From Pseudomonadota bacterium (GTDB lineage Bacteria; Desulfobacterota; Desulfovibrionia; Desulfovibrionales; Desulfomicrobiaceae): 64,000 nucleotides of DNA. Shown piece by piece: positions 8,823-16,551 of the stretch; within the stretch, counting starts at the first letter, position 1, and each line of letters starts with the position of its first letter. The stretch covers positions 16,616-80,615 of the forward strand of contig JAEWKZ010000089.1 of NCBI GenBank assembly GCA_023393525.1, written 5' to 3'. The notes beneath the pieces are model-generated. The model searched no databases. It had not been told where the DNA came from and saw only the letters and a list, made by a program, of their open reading frames with translations. Both the position numbers and the translations under genes were made by a program.

Positions 8823-10666
8823 GTTCGTATCTCGTCGGTCAGGTGCGTCCCAGTCAATTGCTTTGGACCTATGGTCCTGGAGCTCTGATCGATCTCCCGA
8901 ATCTCTCGGTGTTGACCATGGGCTTGGATCGCTGGAATCCAGACCGATGCCCTCCTATCGAGGAAGCTCGCCTTCTTGATGCCGTTCGCCGAGTGCTCGG
9001 CCCCCAGGTGGAACGATTACGAATGCCACCTTTTTTGAAAGAGGATGGTGTAGACCCCTTGTCCGCCGAGGGAAAGATTGGCGTACCGGTCCGCCCCTTT
9101 CCGCGTTGGTTGCGGTGCGTCAAATGCGGTTTGCTGGCCGAGTATGATACGGGCCTGTTCGACATCAAGGCCAACCCGTATCGACCGGAGCAGACCCATT
9201 TCGTGCATTCCAACTGTGAGAAAGGGAAGAACGCCGACGCGGTTCCCGCCCGTTTTCTGCTCGCGTGCAGAAACGGTCATCTCGATGATTTTCCATGGCA
9301 TTGGTTCGTGCATGGCGGTCCTTCCGACTGCAAAGGGACGCTGCGTTTCTTCGAGCGAGGTGCGTCGCTGCAGACAGAAAACCTCTGGGTCAAATGCGAC
9401 GCCTGCGATGCGGCGCGTTCGTTGGTTCATGCCTTCGGCAGGGAAGCGCGAAAAAACCTCCCCGCCTGTAGAGGACGGCATCCCCATCTCAACAAGTTCG
9501 AGGAATGCAAAGAGGAGTCTAGAACAATCCTTTTGGGAGCGACCAATGGCTGGTTTCCCATCACCTTGTCCGTCCTCGCGATTCCTATGGAGAAGGACCA
9601 ACTCGGACAATTGATTCTGGATGGTTGGGAGTATTTCTCGGATGCGGAATCGGCTGACGAAGTCAAGGTGATCATAAAGACCTTGGTCAAGAGCGGCAGC
9701 CTGCCGGGAATCGATAAATGGGATCATAAGGACGTCTGGAAGGCGGTCGAAGACCGAAAGGAAGGCAGATCGGGCACAACCGTGATCTCCGAGGGTGACA
9801 TCAAGGGGCCCGAGTGGAACGTCTTGACGGCGGACAATTCTCCGACGGATTGGCCGCATTTCATGAGCAGCAAGACCGAAACACCCGAGGGCTATCGAGA
9901 CCGATTGCACAGCGTGCTGCTCTTGGAACGACTCCGCGAAGTGAACGCTTTGATCGGCTACACTCGGGTGGAAGCACCCGAAGAATCGACCGATCCGGAC
10001 GAGCGCCCACCGATGGCCGACCTCAGCCGAAACAGACCAGAGTGGGTGCCGGCCAGTGAAGTGCACGGTGAAGGGATATTCATCAGGTTCAACGAGGCAA
10101 CCTTAGCGGAATGGGAAAAGCGGACAGCGGTGAAGGCGAGAAGTAAAAAGCTGGAAGCTGGTCACCGGGGCTGGAGAAATGCCCGTGGACTCGACCCCGA
10201 CGAGGGCTATCCCGGGATCAGATATGCCATGCTGCACACGTTCGCCCATCTTCTCATCCGGGAATTGGCTCTCGAATGTGGTTACAACGCTGCGAGCATT
10301 CGGGAACGAATCTACGCTAAGGTCGATGGAGCATCACCCATGGCGGGCGTGTTGCTGTACACGGCGGCCGCCGATTCCGATGGCACCCTCGGTGGGCTCG
10401 TTGAGCTCGGTAAACCCGAGAATCTGGGACGCCTTATCGAACAGGCACTTGATCGCGCCACGGTCTGCTCTTCCGATCCTCTCTGCTCGGAACACAATCC
10501 CGGTATCGATCGATCGTTGCACTCCGCGGCCTGTCATGCCTGCACCTTCGTCGCTGAAACATCCTGTGAACGGGGAAATCGATATTTGGACAGAGCGCTG
10601 CTCGTAAAAACCTTCGAGGCGACCGAAAGCGCGTTCTTCGCCGGTACCGGAGCGTTGCGTGGATGA
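8819..10666 (+). CDS. drmB: DISARM protein DrmB (DUF1998)
   Basis: This 615-residue protein partners DrmA in the DISARM core. The C-terminal third carries the DUF1998 hallmarks: a LHTFAHLLIREL helix, the strand GVLLYTAAADSDGTLGGL and a cysteine-rich end (CSSDPLC then CHACTF) suited to zinc binding. Further Cys pairs occur at CVKCG and CDACD in the N-terminal half, so several zinc sites are likely. Start ATG overlaps the drmA stop (ATGA) and the stop overlaps drmC, so the three genes form one tightly coupled transcript. DrmB is required together with DrmA in characterised DISARM systems. No frameshift or truncation is seen. Confidence 0.92.
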   Translation: MSSYLVGQVRPSQLLWTYGPGALIDLPNLSVLTMGLDRWNPDRCPPIEEARLLDAVRRVLGPQVERLRMPPFLKEDGVDPLSAEGKIGVPVRPFPRWLRCVKCGLLAEYDTGLFDIKANPYRPEQTHFVHSNCEKGKNADAVPARFLLACRNGHLDDFPWHWFVHGGPSDCKGTLRFFERGASLQTENLWVKCDACDAARSLVHAFGREARKNLPACRGRHPHLNKFEECKEESRTILLGATNGWFPITLSVLAIPMEKDQLGQLILDGWEYFSDAESADEVKVIIKTLVKSGSLPGIDKWDHKDVWKAVEDRKEGRSGTTVISEGDIKGPEWNVLTADNSPTDWPHFMSSKTETPEGYRDRLHSVLLLERLREVNALIGYTRVEAPEESTDPDERPPMADLSRNRPEWVPASEVHGEGIFIRFNEATLAEWEKRTAVKARSKKLEAGHRGWRNARGLDPDEGYPGIRYAMLHTFAHLLIRELALECGYNAASIRERIYAKVDGASPMAGVLLYTAAADSDGTLGGLVELGKPENLGRLIEQALDRATVCSSDPLCSEHNPGIDRSLHSAACHACTFVAETSCERGNRYLDRALLVKTFEATESAFFAGTGALRG

Positions 10667-11444
10667 CCTCCTGGCGGTGATAGCCGAACTCGGTCTAGAA
10701 TTACACCCGGATCGGATCTCAACTGTCGCGTCGAAGATAGAGACGCTGGGCTCGGTCGAGCAGTTTGCTTTGATCAGGTCGAGCTTTGGCCCAAACGCGG
10801 ACAAGAAATTGATAGGACGTTTGGACCTTGCGTGGCGTAACAGCAGGGAGGCTTCACCACGAGATGTGGCATCCGCTCTCAGAGGCGCGTCTGCGGCGGC
10901 AGTACTGAAAGAGAACCGTGGGGCAGTGGAATTGGTATGGACAGGCCCCTCGACGGGTCAAGTTCCGGTCAGACATACCGAACAGGTGCTCTGTGAAGTC
11001 ATCGAAGCCGCCAAGAGAAGGTTGTTTCTCGTCAGCTTCGTCGCCTACGAAGTCGATTCGATAATCAAGGCTCTGCGCAGGGCGATAGGCCGCAAGGTTC
11101 AGATCGACGTGTTGCTGGAGTCGTCCAGCAAACACGGTGGCAAGGTTGACCATGACTCCATCAAGGCTTTGAAAAGCGTTCTTCCATCAATCGACGTTTA
11201 CGTGTGGACGTCGGACAAGAAGTCGCTTCCCGGACAATTGTCGGGATCCGTTCACGCCAAATGTGCCGTCGCCGATGGTGAAATGGCTTTCATCACCAGT
11301 GCGAATCTGACCTCCGCCGCGATGGAGCGCAACATGGAACTCGGCGTCCTCGTCAAGGGCGGTGAACTCCCCTTCGAGCTCCATCGGCATCTGGAGGCTC
11401 TGATTTCTACGAAGGTCGTTCAGAAACTTAGTGGAATCAATTAA
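10659..11444 (+). CDS. drmC: DISARM phospholipase D-fold protein DrmC
   Basis: This 261-residue PLD-superfamily protein carries one HKD motif, HAKCAVAD, followed by the typical SANLTSAAM stretch near residues 200-225. A GTG at 10659 overlaps the drmB stop by 8 nt and is the only start that fits the N-terminal helix (DDLLAVIAELG). DrmC is the last gene of class 1 DISARM operons and is a putative nuclease; it has been reported as not strictly needed for protection in at least one DISARM system. A single HKD motif suggests it acts as a dimer. The next gene begins 152 bp downstream on the same strand with a sharp drop in GC. Confidence 0.88.
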   Translation: MDDLLAVIAELGLELHPDRISTVASKIETLGSVEQFALIRSSFGPNADKKLIGRLDLAWRNSREASPRDVASALRGASAAAVLKENRGAVELVWTGPSTGQVPVRHTEQVLCEVIEAAKRRLFLVSFVAYEVDSIIKALRRAIGRKVQIDVLLESSSKHGGKVDHDSIKALKSVLPSIDVYVWTSDKKSLPGQLSGSVHAKCAVADGEMAFITSANLTSAAMERNMELGVLVKGGELPFELHRHLEALISTKVVQKLSGIN

Positions 11445-11596
11445 CGCAGTATCAGTTAGGCCACTTACTCAAAATTTACGTTCAGTTTTCTTGAAATACC
11501 AAAATAACATGGCGCTGCGGCTATGAAAAGCAGTCGGTAGGTATGTGGTTTTAAATTTCTTCTGTTTCTGCTAAGTGTTAAAAACGGAGTGATGTC

Positions 11597-12964
11597 TTGG
11601 CTGAAGAAGATTATAAAAATGTTTGGAGACAGCATTTTCCTACATATCATTTTAGTGATAGAGATATCGCTATAGAGGAATACAAAGTTGCTGCGAAAAA
11701 TTTGGAGTCAGAAGAAAGAATTTTTATAAATGCATCGAATTATATAGCTGTAATTACGACTGCTCTAGGTACGTTGCTGATTGGTTCGTCCAATAGACTT
11801 ATGTTGATTTTTGATAATGTAATTTCATCTGGACTTGTTCTTATTATTTTGTTGGCAGTAATTGTCGGATTTTCTTTTGTTAGTCTAAAATATTTTTCAG
11901 ATAGACATAAGTCTGTAATATTTGCTGGACGGAAAGTTGTTATTTTAAGGAGAATGTTAGGATTGAGCTACGGGCAGGTGCAATTGATTCTTCCTAATTG
12001 GAGAGTTGAGGGTGCTGATCAGCCATTGGCTTTGAGTGTATTCCCAGGATGGTTGACATCTGCAACATACCCATTTTGGGTGATGTCTATTATTTCTACT
12101 TCAGTAATTGTATTTTTAAGTGCTTTGTTTTTGAATCAGATTCCAGATTATGTTCCTCAAGATTTAATCAGTGAAGTTGTTATCGGTTCTTTCTTGATAT
12201 GGACTTCATTCTCAATGATATATTATCGGTATCTGTTGCTTGATACGCATGAGAGCTTGCGTCTAATTTTTTACAAAAGCTTGTCCAATTTAATAAAACT
12301 ACCGTTATCAAGTAATATAGAATACGTTATATATAGAGCTAAGTTAGCGTGCTATGAAACTGATAGGATGAAAATTTCTACAAAAAATATTCGTAAGTTT
12401 TTAGTTTTTATTGAGGATAAAGATTTTTATAAACATTCTGGGATTAGCTATAGGTCTTTGTTAAGAAGTATGCTTGGCGTTTTAGGTTTTAGGCCAAAAT
12501 CTGGGGGATCAACAATCGCTCAACAATTAGTCAGAACGTTATTTATTGAGGACTTGACTAAAACAATACGAAGAAAGTTTGTTGAGCTTGGATTAGCCCC
12601 GTGGATTACAACTGTGTTACAAAAAGATCTAATTTTAGATATGTATATTTCTTCTGTTCGTTATGAGCGGGGACGTTTTGGTGTAGTCGAGGCGATGAAG
12701 TTCTATTGGGGGCAGATTGTAGAACGTCCTGATAATGCACAGGCTTTTTTTCTTATTGAGCGGGTTAGCAATGTTCGCTCTATGTTGCTTGTAAATAAAA
12801 TAATTGAGACAGCTAGATCTGCAAGAGACTGTGGGCTGATCGAATCTAGCGATTTTAAATGCCTATATGACCTCTATCAAGATGCTGTAAAAAATGGGAA
12901 AATTAAAGCAAAAAAATCTGATCTCCAAAAATTAGCTAGTGGTTTATGTAGTAATTATATGTAA
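11597..12964 (+). CDS. Four-helix membrane protein fused to a GT51 peptidoglycan glycosyltransferase domain
   Basis: This 455-residue protein begins at TTG with GGAG 7 nt upstream. The first 45 residues are charged. Predicted membrane helices lie near 46-63, 75-98, 158-180 and 191-212. The C-terminal half is a GT51 transglycosylase: the catalytic Glu273 lies in IEDKDF, GGSTIAQQL occupies 303-311, and the RRKFVEL and KDLILDMYI motifs follow. No transpeptidase domain is present, unlike class A PBPs, and monofunctional MtgA has only one membrane helix. The gene is strongly AT-rich beside its neighbours and lies between DISARM and a transposase remnant, so transfer is likely. It may polymerise lipid II or act as a cell-envelope effector. 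I do not recognise it as a described defence gene. Confidence 0.75.
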   Translation: MAEEDYKNVWRQHFPTYHFSDRDIAIEEYKVAAKNLESEERIFINASNYIAVITTALGTLLIGSSNRLMLIFDNVISSGLVLIILLAVIVGFSFVSLKYFSDRHKSVIFAGRKVVILRRMLGLSYGQVQLILPNWRVEGADQPLALSVFPGWLTSATYPFWVMSIISTSVIVFLSALFLNQIPDYVPQDLISEVVIGSFLIWTSFSMIYYRYLLLDTHESLRLIFYKSLSNLIKLPLSSNIEYVIYRAKLACYETDRMKISTKNIRKFLVFIEDKDFYKHSGISYRSLLRSMLGVLGFRPKSGGSTIAQQLVRTLFIEDLTKTIRRKFVELGLAPWITTVLQKDLILDMYISSVRYERGRFGVVEAMKFYWGQIVERPDNAQAFFLIERVSNVRSMLLVNKIIETARSARDCGLIESSDFKCLYDLYQDAVKNGKIKAKKSDLQKLASGLCSNYM

Positions 12965-13026
12965 TTTTGTAGTTAGTCACTCCTAAAAAATCTAAAAGCG
13001 GGCCGTGAGACACAAGCCTGTACCGA

Positions 13027-13487
13027 TCAAACTTCTGCTCGAAAAACGTACCCCAGCAATTTTAGGCACAAAAAATACAGTATCCGGATGAACTTCCGGA
13101 AATTGAACGCAGCGCAGGCCATGAACAGATTTATGGAATCGCCGATCTGCCCTTTGAGGTAGTTTAGCAACGTCCTAAGATCACTCTTGAGATGGCCGAT
13201 GATTGGCTCAATGGCGGCCCTGCTGCGGCGATAACGTTCTCATTCTCTGGCTTTGCGCTTCTCATGTTCAGTATTTGGACCTTTGCCTGATTTTGGAGTT
13301 TCGATGCGGGTTCCTTGACCCTGAGCTTCCCTCGGTAGCCACGGTCGCAGGTCGCCATGGTTGGTCTTTTGTCGACGATACTCTCGACCTGGGTGTCGCG
13401 ATTTGCAGGGCAAGAGGGGTAAGGGCAGAGGTGCTTAAAGGCAGTCGTTGGCCCCGCCTTCTTTGTTTTGGGGCCTAGTTTTGGCAA
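13027..13487 (-). pseudogene. IS5-type DDE transposase remnant
   Basis: Only the C-terminal third of a DDE transposase survives on the minus strand, split by a frameshift and a stop near 13220-13260. Visible pieces include CDRGYRGKLRVKEP, then in another frame RYRRSRAAIEPIIGHLK and LLNYLKGQIGDSIN, ending AAFNFRKFIRILYF at 13027. This order and wording are typical of IS5-group transposases. The N-terminal part with the first catalytic Asp is absent. No convincing terminal inverted repeats were found, so the element is dead. It lies between the GT51 gene and hipBA and records past rearrangement of the island. Confidence 0.8.
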
Positions 13488-13536
13488 AAATGATGATATT
13501 TGTTGATTTATCCGAGATAAAGATTAAAATATCATC

Positions 13537-13914
13537 ATGAATACAGCATTTGAGCAAAACAAAAATCCTTCAAAAAAGTTTGCGAAGCGAGCAAGCACCT
13601 CGCTTCCTCTTTCAGTTGTAAAAGCGATCGAGACTTTGGGTAGCAACATCCAAGTTGCCAGAAAAAGGCGAGGGTATAGCGAAGCAAAACTTGCCGAACT
13701 TGCGCATATTTCTAAGCAAACCCTTCGTAGAGCTGAGGCAGGGGAGCCAGGGATTGGGATTGGTGTCCTAGCGAGTATCCTTTATATTCTTCAACTCGAT
13801 AGAGATCTAGATTTAATCGCCAATCCAGAAAAAGATATGCAAGGAATTTTTTTAGCAAATTCAAAGCTGCCTCAGCGAATTCGAGAAAAAAAAGATGAGA
13901 AATTCGACTTCTGA
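13537..13914 (+). CDS. hipB: HipB-like XRE-family antitoxin
   Basis: This 125-residue protein has an XRE/Cro helix-turn-helix around residues 33-85: the span from LGSNIQVARKRRG to LAELAHISKQTLRRAE is typical. It is the DNA-binding antitoxin that represses its own operon and restrains the adjacent HipA. Its stop lies 20 nt inside hipA, the usual coupled arrangement. The upstream region is AT-rich (ATTTGTTGATTTATCC), which leaves room for a promoter and operator, but no clear palindrome was identified. The N-terminal 30 residues, rich in Lys and Ser, look disordered. Confidence 0.82.
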   Translation: MNTAFEQNKNPSKKFAKRASTSLPLSVVKAIETLGSNIQVARKRRGYSEAKLAELAHISKQTLRRAEAGEPGIGIGVLASILYILQLDRDLDLIANPEKDMQGIFLANSKLPQRIREKKDEKFDF

Positions 13915-15169
13915 TATCATCGTTTTTATTTGGTTAAAGGGTAAAGGGTATGTCCCGGCAGCAAAAATCATCAAACACAATGATGCCCGCAGTTGTCTTG
14001 AATTTGGGTATGGTGCAAGGTACTTAAAGTCTGCGAGCTCTATACCAGTCGATCCAGTCTGTTTGCCACTTTTTGGATTATCTTCGGTCTTCAGCGAGTC
14101 AAATATCCCTATGTTTTCAGCTTTAGGCGATATGGTTCCAGACAAATGGGGGAGAAAACTCTTTAGCCTCATGGCGGGACGACATTCTCAAGCCTTAACA
14201 GAACTAGACATTCTGACTGCCGTGCACAGCAAAAAAAGAATTGGAGCAATCGCTTTCGGCCGTTCTCCAAGCGATGGCCCTGTTTCCTTTGCTACTTGGG
14301 CAGATGGAACAGCGCAGACATTAAGGCTAGATGACCTCGAACGTGTGGTGAAGGTTGTCGAAGCCATCGACGAGGTTGAAGGCGATGACGAAATGGACCA
14401 TCTTCGCAAAATATTATTGGAAGACGCTTTTTTTAAAGCCCTAACTTCATCTTTGAATGTTGGTGGCAGTAGGCCAAAAGCTTTAATTTCCGAAAACGGA
14501 AATGAATACATCGCTAAATTTTCCAAACGCGGGGATCTTTGGAACGAGCCACGTATCGAATTTGCAACCATGCAACTCGCAAAGAAGTGTGGCATTAAAA
14601 CTGTAGATATGAAATTAATACCCTGCAATAACACCTGCGTCTTGCTGGTTAAAAGATTTGACCGAGATCAGGACTGCGAACCCCGACATTTTGTGTCTGG
14701 GCTTACTATGCTCAACCTTTCAGAGGAAGAAGAGTGGGGGAGCTATCCAGATCTGGCTCAAGTCGCCAGGCGCCACGGAGATAGTTTTGCTGGGCCAGAA
14801 CTTTTTCGAAGAATGATCTTCAATGTATTATGTTCGAACATTGATGACCATCCTAGAAATCATGCTTTTTTTGTTGATAGATATGGCGTGAGCATTACTC
14901 CAGCATATGGCATAGTTCCTACACAAACCAGAATTATAGAAAAGTTTTTGGCTTTTGGATGTGGTCTCTATGGGCGAGAGGCTAATCTCAATAACGCTTT
15001 AAGCGCAACAAGTGCATTTGGACTTCAATACTCGCAAGCACAAAAAATCGTGTTTGATATGATTAAAACAATTAAAACATGGAAAACATGTTTTAAAGAA
15101 AACGGAGTAACAGACAGAGAGATTTCAGATCTTGAATTTCGTTTCAGTGATGTTGAGATTGGGTCATGA
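13895..15169 (+). CDS. hipA: HipA-family Ser/Thr kinase toxin with a substituted DFG-like Asp
   Basis: This 424-residue HipA-family kinase, the toxin partner of HipB, normally phosphorylates a translation component and induces dormancy. Visible elements are the N-terminal DMVPDKWGRKL motif, the ATP-loop region GGSRPKAL, the segment LVKRFDRD and the catalytic loop DDHPRN (Asp317 and Asn322 match E. coli Asp309 and Asn314). The second metal-binding Asp, usually in a PAYDLxP context, is Gly here (PAYGIVP, Gly339, codon ggc). A single base change from gac would explain it. The enzyme may therefore be impaired. The start overlaps hipB by 20 nt and length is normal. Confidence 0.82.
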   Translation: MRNSTSDIIVFIWLKGKGYVPAAKIIKHNDARSCLEFGYGARYLKSASSIPVDPVCLPLFGLSSVFSESNIPMFSALGDMVPDKWGRKLFSLMAGRHSQALTELDILTAVHSKKRIGAIAFGRSPSDGPVSFATWADGTAQTLRLDDLERVVKVVEAIDEVEGDDEMDHLRKILLEDAFFKALTSSLNVGGSRPKALISENGNEYIAKFSKRGDLWNEPRIEFATMQLAKKCGIKTVDMKLIPCNNTCVLLVKRFDRDQDCEPRHFVSGLTMLNLSEEEEWGSYPDLAQVARRHGDSFAGPELFRRMIFNVLCSNIDDHPRNHAFFVDRYGVSITPAYGIVPTQTRIIEKFLAFGCGLYGREANLNNALSATSAFGLQYSQAQKIVFDMIKTIKTWKTCFKENGVTDREISDLEFRFSDVEIGS

Positions 15170-15290
15170 AAAAAACAATCCTGAAATTTTAAAAACGTTC
15201 AATCATGAGTAATACGACCCTCTGACCACTCTGTTTTGTATAGAGTGCGGCTACAAAAAAGAAGGAATAAACGAAATGATAGTTGTTACA

Positions 15291-15318
15291 TTGCACTAGA
15301 GTGCGTTCTTCATAGATA
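15291..15318 (+). promoter_or_regulatory. Candidate promoter with palindromic operator before the ParA fragment
   Basis: TTGCAC (15291-15296) and TAGATA (15313-15318) are separated by 16 nt and could be a sigma-70 promoter. The perfect palindrome GCACT-AG-AGTGC (15293-15304) overlaps the -35 box, and a half copy (TAGAGTGCG) occurs at 15241-15249. This layout suits autorepression by a ParA- or XRE-type protein. It is inferred from sequence only. Confidence 0.45.
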
Positions 15319-15335
15319 TTGATGGAAGGAAAAGC

Positions 15336-15770
15336 ATGCCAGCACAGATAATAACCATCGCCATCCAGAAGGGCCGGGTTGGGAAGACCACTGCCGCCGT
15401 CAACCTCGCCCATGCCCTGGCTTACAAGCCATTCAATAAGAGGGTCCTGGTTATCGACATGGACCCTCAGTCCAATGCTACAGCCATTTTAAGTCAAAAC
15501 CCAAAAGGTGGAGACAAGACGATCGTCGACGTCTTTCTCGATGACGATATCAAGATCTCGGCATGCACCACCCCGTCTAAAGTCAAAGGGGTAAGCATCA
15601 TCCCGTCCACATTGGACGCGTTTAAGCTCAAAACAGCCCTGACTCCTTCCTCACCAAAAGGAATCCTCGGCCTCAAGTTCAAACTTGAAAAAGACCCCAA
15701 GTTTCTCGACTCTTACCACGCCGCAAAAGATGCGGTTGCGGCGTTAGATGCCATGGCCGATCGTCCATAA
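15336..15770 (+). pseudogene. Truncated ParA-family ATPase with altered Walker A
   Basis: This is the first 130 or so residues of a ParA/Soj-type partition ATPase, about half the normal length of 250-270. A good ribosome site (AAGGA) precedes the ATG. The deviant Walker A reads KGRVGKTT (12-19) instead of KGGVGKTT; one base (ggg to cgg) explains the change. Walker A' (VIDMDPQSNAT) is intact. The last 25 residues do not look like ParA, and the reading frame stops immediately before three 18-bp direct repeats, so the 3' half has been lost by recombination. It is probably a relic of a plasmid or integrative element. Confidence 0.75.
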
Positions 15771-15824
15771 GTGAGCATGTGTCCACGAGTGAGCATGTGT
15801 CCATGAGTGAGCATGTGTCCATGA
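15771..15824. repeat. Three tandem 18-bp repeats
   Basis: The unit GTGAGCATGTGTCCAYGA occurs three times head to tail without spacers (15771-15788, 15789-15806, 15807-15824), followed by a partial GTGAAGG. Copies 2 and 3 are identical and copy 1 differs by one base. It begins right after the stop of the broken parA. It could be an iteron, the end of an insertion sequence, or polymerase slippage at a recombination joint. Confidence 0.85.
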
Positions 15825-15894
15825 GTGAAGGATTGCCAGTGGAAAAAGTGGCAAAAAAATGGCAAAACTAATTTGATAATCAAGAGAAAAAGAA

Positions 15895-15926
15895 AAAGGC
15901 TTATTGCAATTTTGCGATAAGCCTTT
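15895..15926 (-). terminator. Terminator downstream of tRNA-Leu
   Basis: A perfect 10-bp inverted repeat, AAAGGCTTAT/ATAAGCCTTT (arms 15895-15904 and 15917-15926), is followed on the minus strand by TTTCTTTTTC. It sits 9 bp beyond the 3' end of the tRNA and would end its transcript. Confidence 0.75.
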
Positions 15927-15934
15927 GATTTTTT

Positions 15935-16021
15935 TGGTGCCCAGGGCGGGACTTGAACCCGCACGATCCGAAGATCAAGGGATTTTAAATCCCTGGCGTC
16001 TACCACTTCCACCACCCGGGC
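15935..16021 (-). tRNA. tRNA-Leu (anticodon UAA)
   Basis: A complete class II tRNA lies on the minus strand, 87 nt including an encoded CCA. The acceptor arms GCCCGGG and CCTGGGC pair over 7 bp with one G-U. The anticodon stem AGGGA/TCCCT encloses loop TTTAAAA, giving anticodon TAA. A long variable arm (TGATCTTCGGATC) and a normal T arm (GGGTTCAAGTCCC) confirm leucine. Its 3' end faces the accessory island, the usual orientation for tRNA-targeted integration. Confidence 0.95.
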
Positions 16022-16138
16022 AGGGAGGTTTTTCAATTATACACGGGGCTCATGAGCGTCAATTCTTTCTTGGTCTCCGGCGATGGCAGGTCTGGATATG
16101 GGCGGGGACGATGCCAAAGGCGTAGGGGCGAAAAATTC

Positions 16139-16164
16139 TAGGGGCAAAAATTTTTTTGCCCCTA
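16139..16164. repeat. Perfect 12-bp palindrome, REP-like
   Basis: TAGGGGCAAAAA (16139-16150) and its exact complement (16153-16164) are separated by TT. A partial copy (GTAGGGGCGAAAAATT) lies just upstream at 16122-16137. It stands between the tRNA and the leftward MATE operon, and could terminate that operon or be a dispersed REP-type element. Confidence 0.6.
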
Positions 16165-16254
16165 CAGCGCCGTGGCAGGGCGTTATGCGGTGGATGACAA
16201 TTGCCGGGACACGGGTTTTCCGGACGGATTTGCGGCCTGTTGCGCGCATGGCCG

Positions 16255-16551
16255 CTAGCTCGTCTTGTTGCGGCTATTGATGTGGTTTTCGAAGTCGGCG
16301 GCGAAACCGCTATCTATGTAGCTCAAGTCGCGCAGCAGTTCGTCCACGTCAAAGCCGCTTTGCACCGCGAACTGGGCGAAGGCCCGGCCGGAGGTGCCGG
16401 CGTGGCGCTGGCGGATCAGGCCTTCGTTGTCGCGCGAGAAAAACTGGTAATGCCCCAGGGCGTCGAGCACGATGGAGTATTCCAGGTCCCAGGGGGTGTC
16501 CGAGGCGTAGTTCACCACGGAGCCGAGATAATGGCCGGGCAGGGATTTCAA
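16255..16551 (-). CDS. Small protein of unknown function, coupled to MATE gene
   Basis: This 98-residue protein is read from a TTG that overlaps the MATE stop codon (TTGA), with AGGAG six bases upstream. It has normal, non-repetitive composition (HYLGSVVNYASDTPWDLEY near the N-terminus; DELLRDLSYIDSGF near the C-terminus), unlike shadow frames in the region. No membrane segment or signal peptide is seen. Coupling suggests it is made together with the exporter, but no function can be assigned. An in-frame GTG pair 14 codons further in is a less likely start because it lacks a ribosome site. Confidence 0.6.
   Translation of the reverse strand: MKSLPGHYLGSVVNYASDTPWDLEYSIVLDALGHYQFFSRDNEGLIRQRHAGTSGRAFAQFAVQSGFDVDELLRDLSYIDSGFAADFENHINSRNKTS

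Noticed and set aside
13203..13478. Plus-strand gene of 91 codons
   Set aside because: It is the antisense of the transposase remnant and has no ribosome site.
15771..15824. CRISPR array
   Set aside because: Units abut without spacers and no cas gene is present.
15713..16036. Minus-strand frame of 107 codons across the tRNA-Leu
   Set aside because: It runs through the tRNA, its terminator and the tandem repeats.
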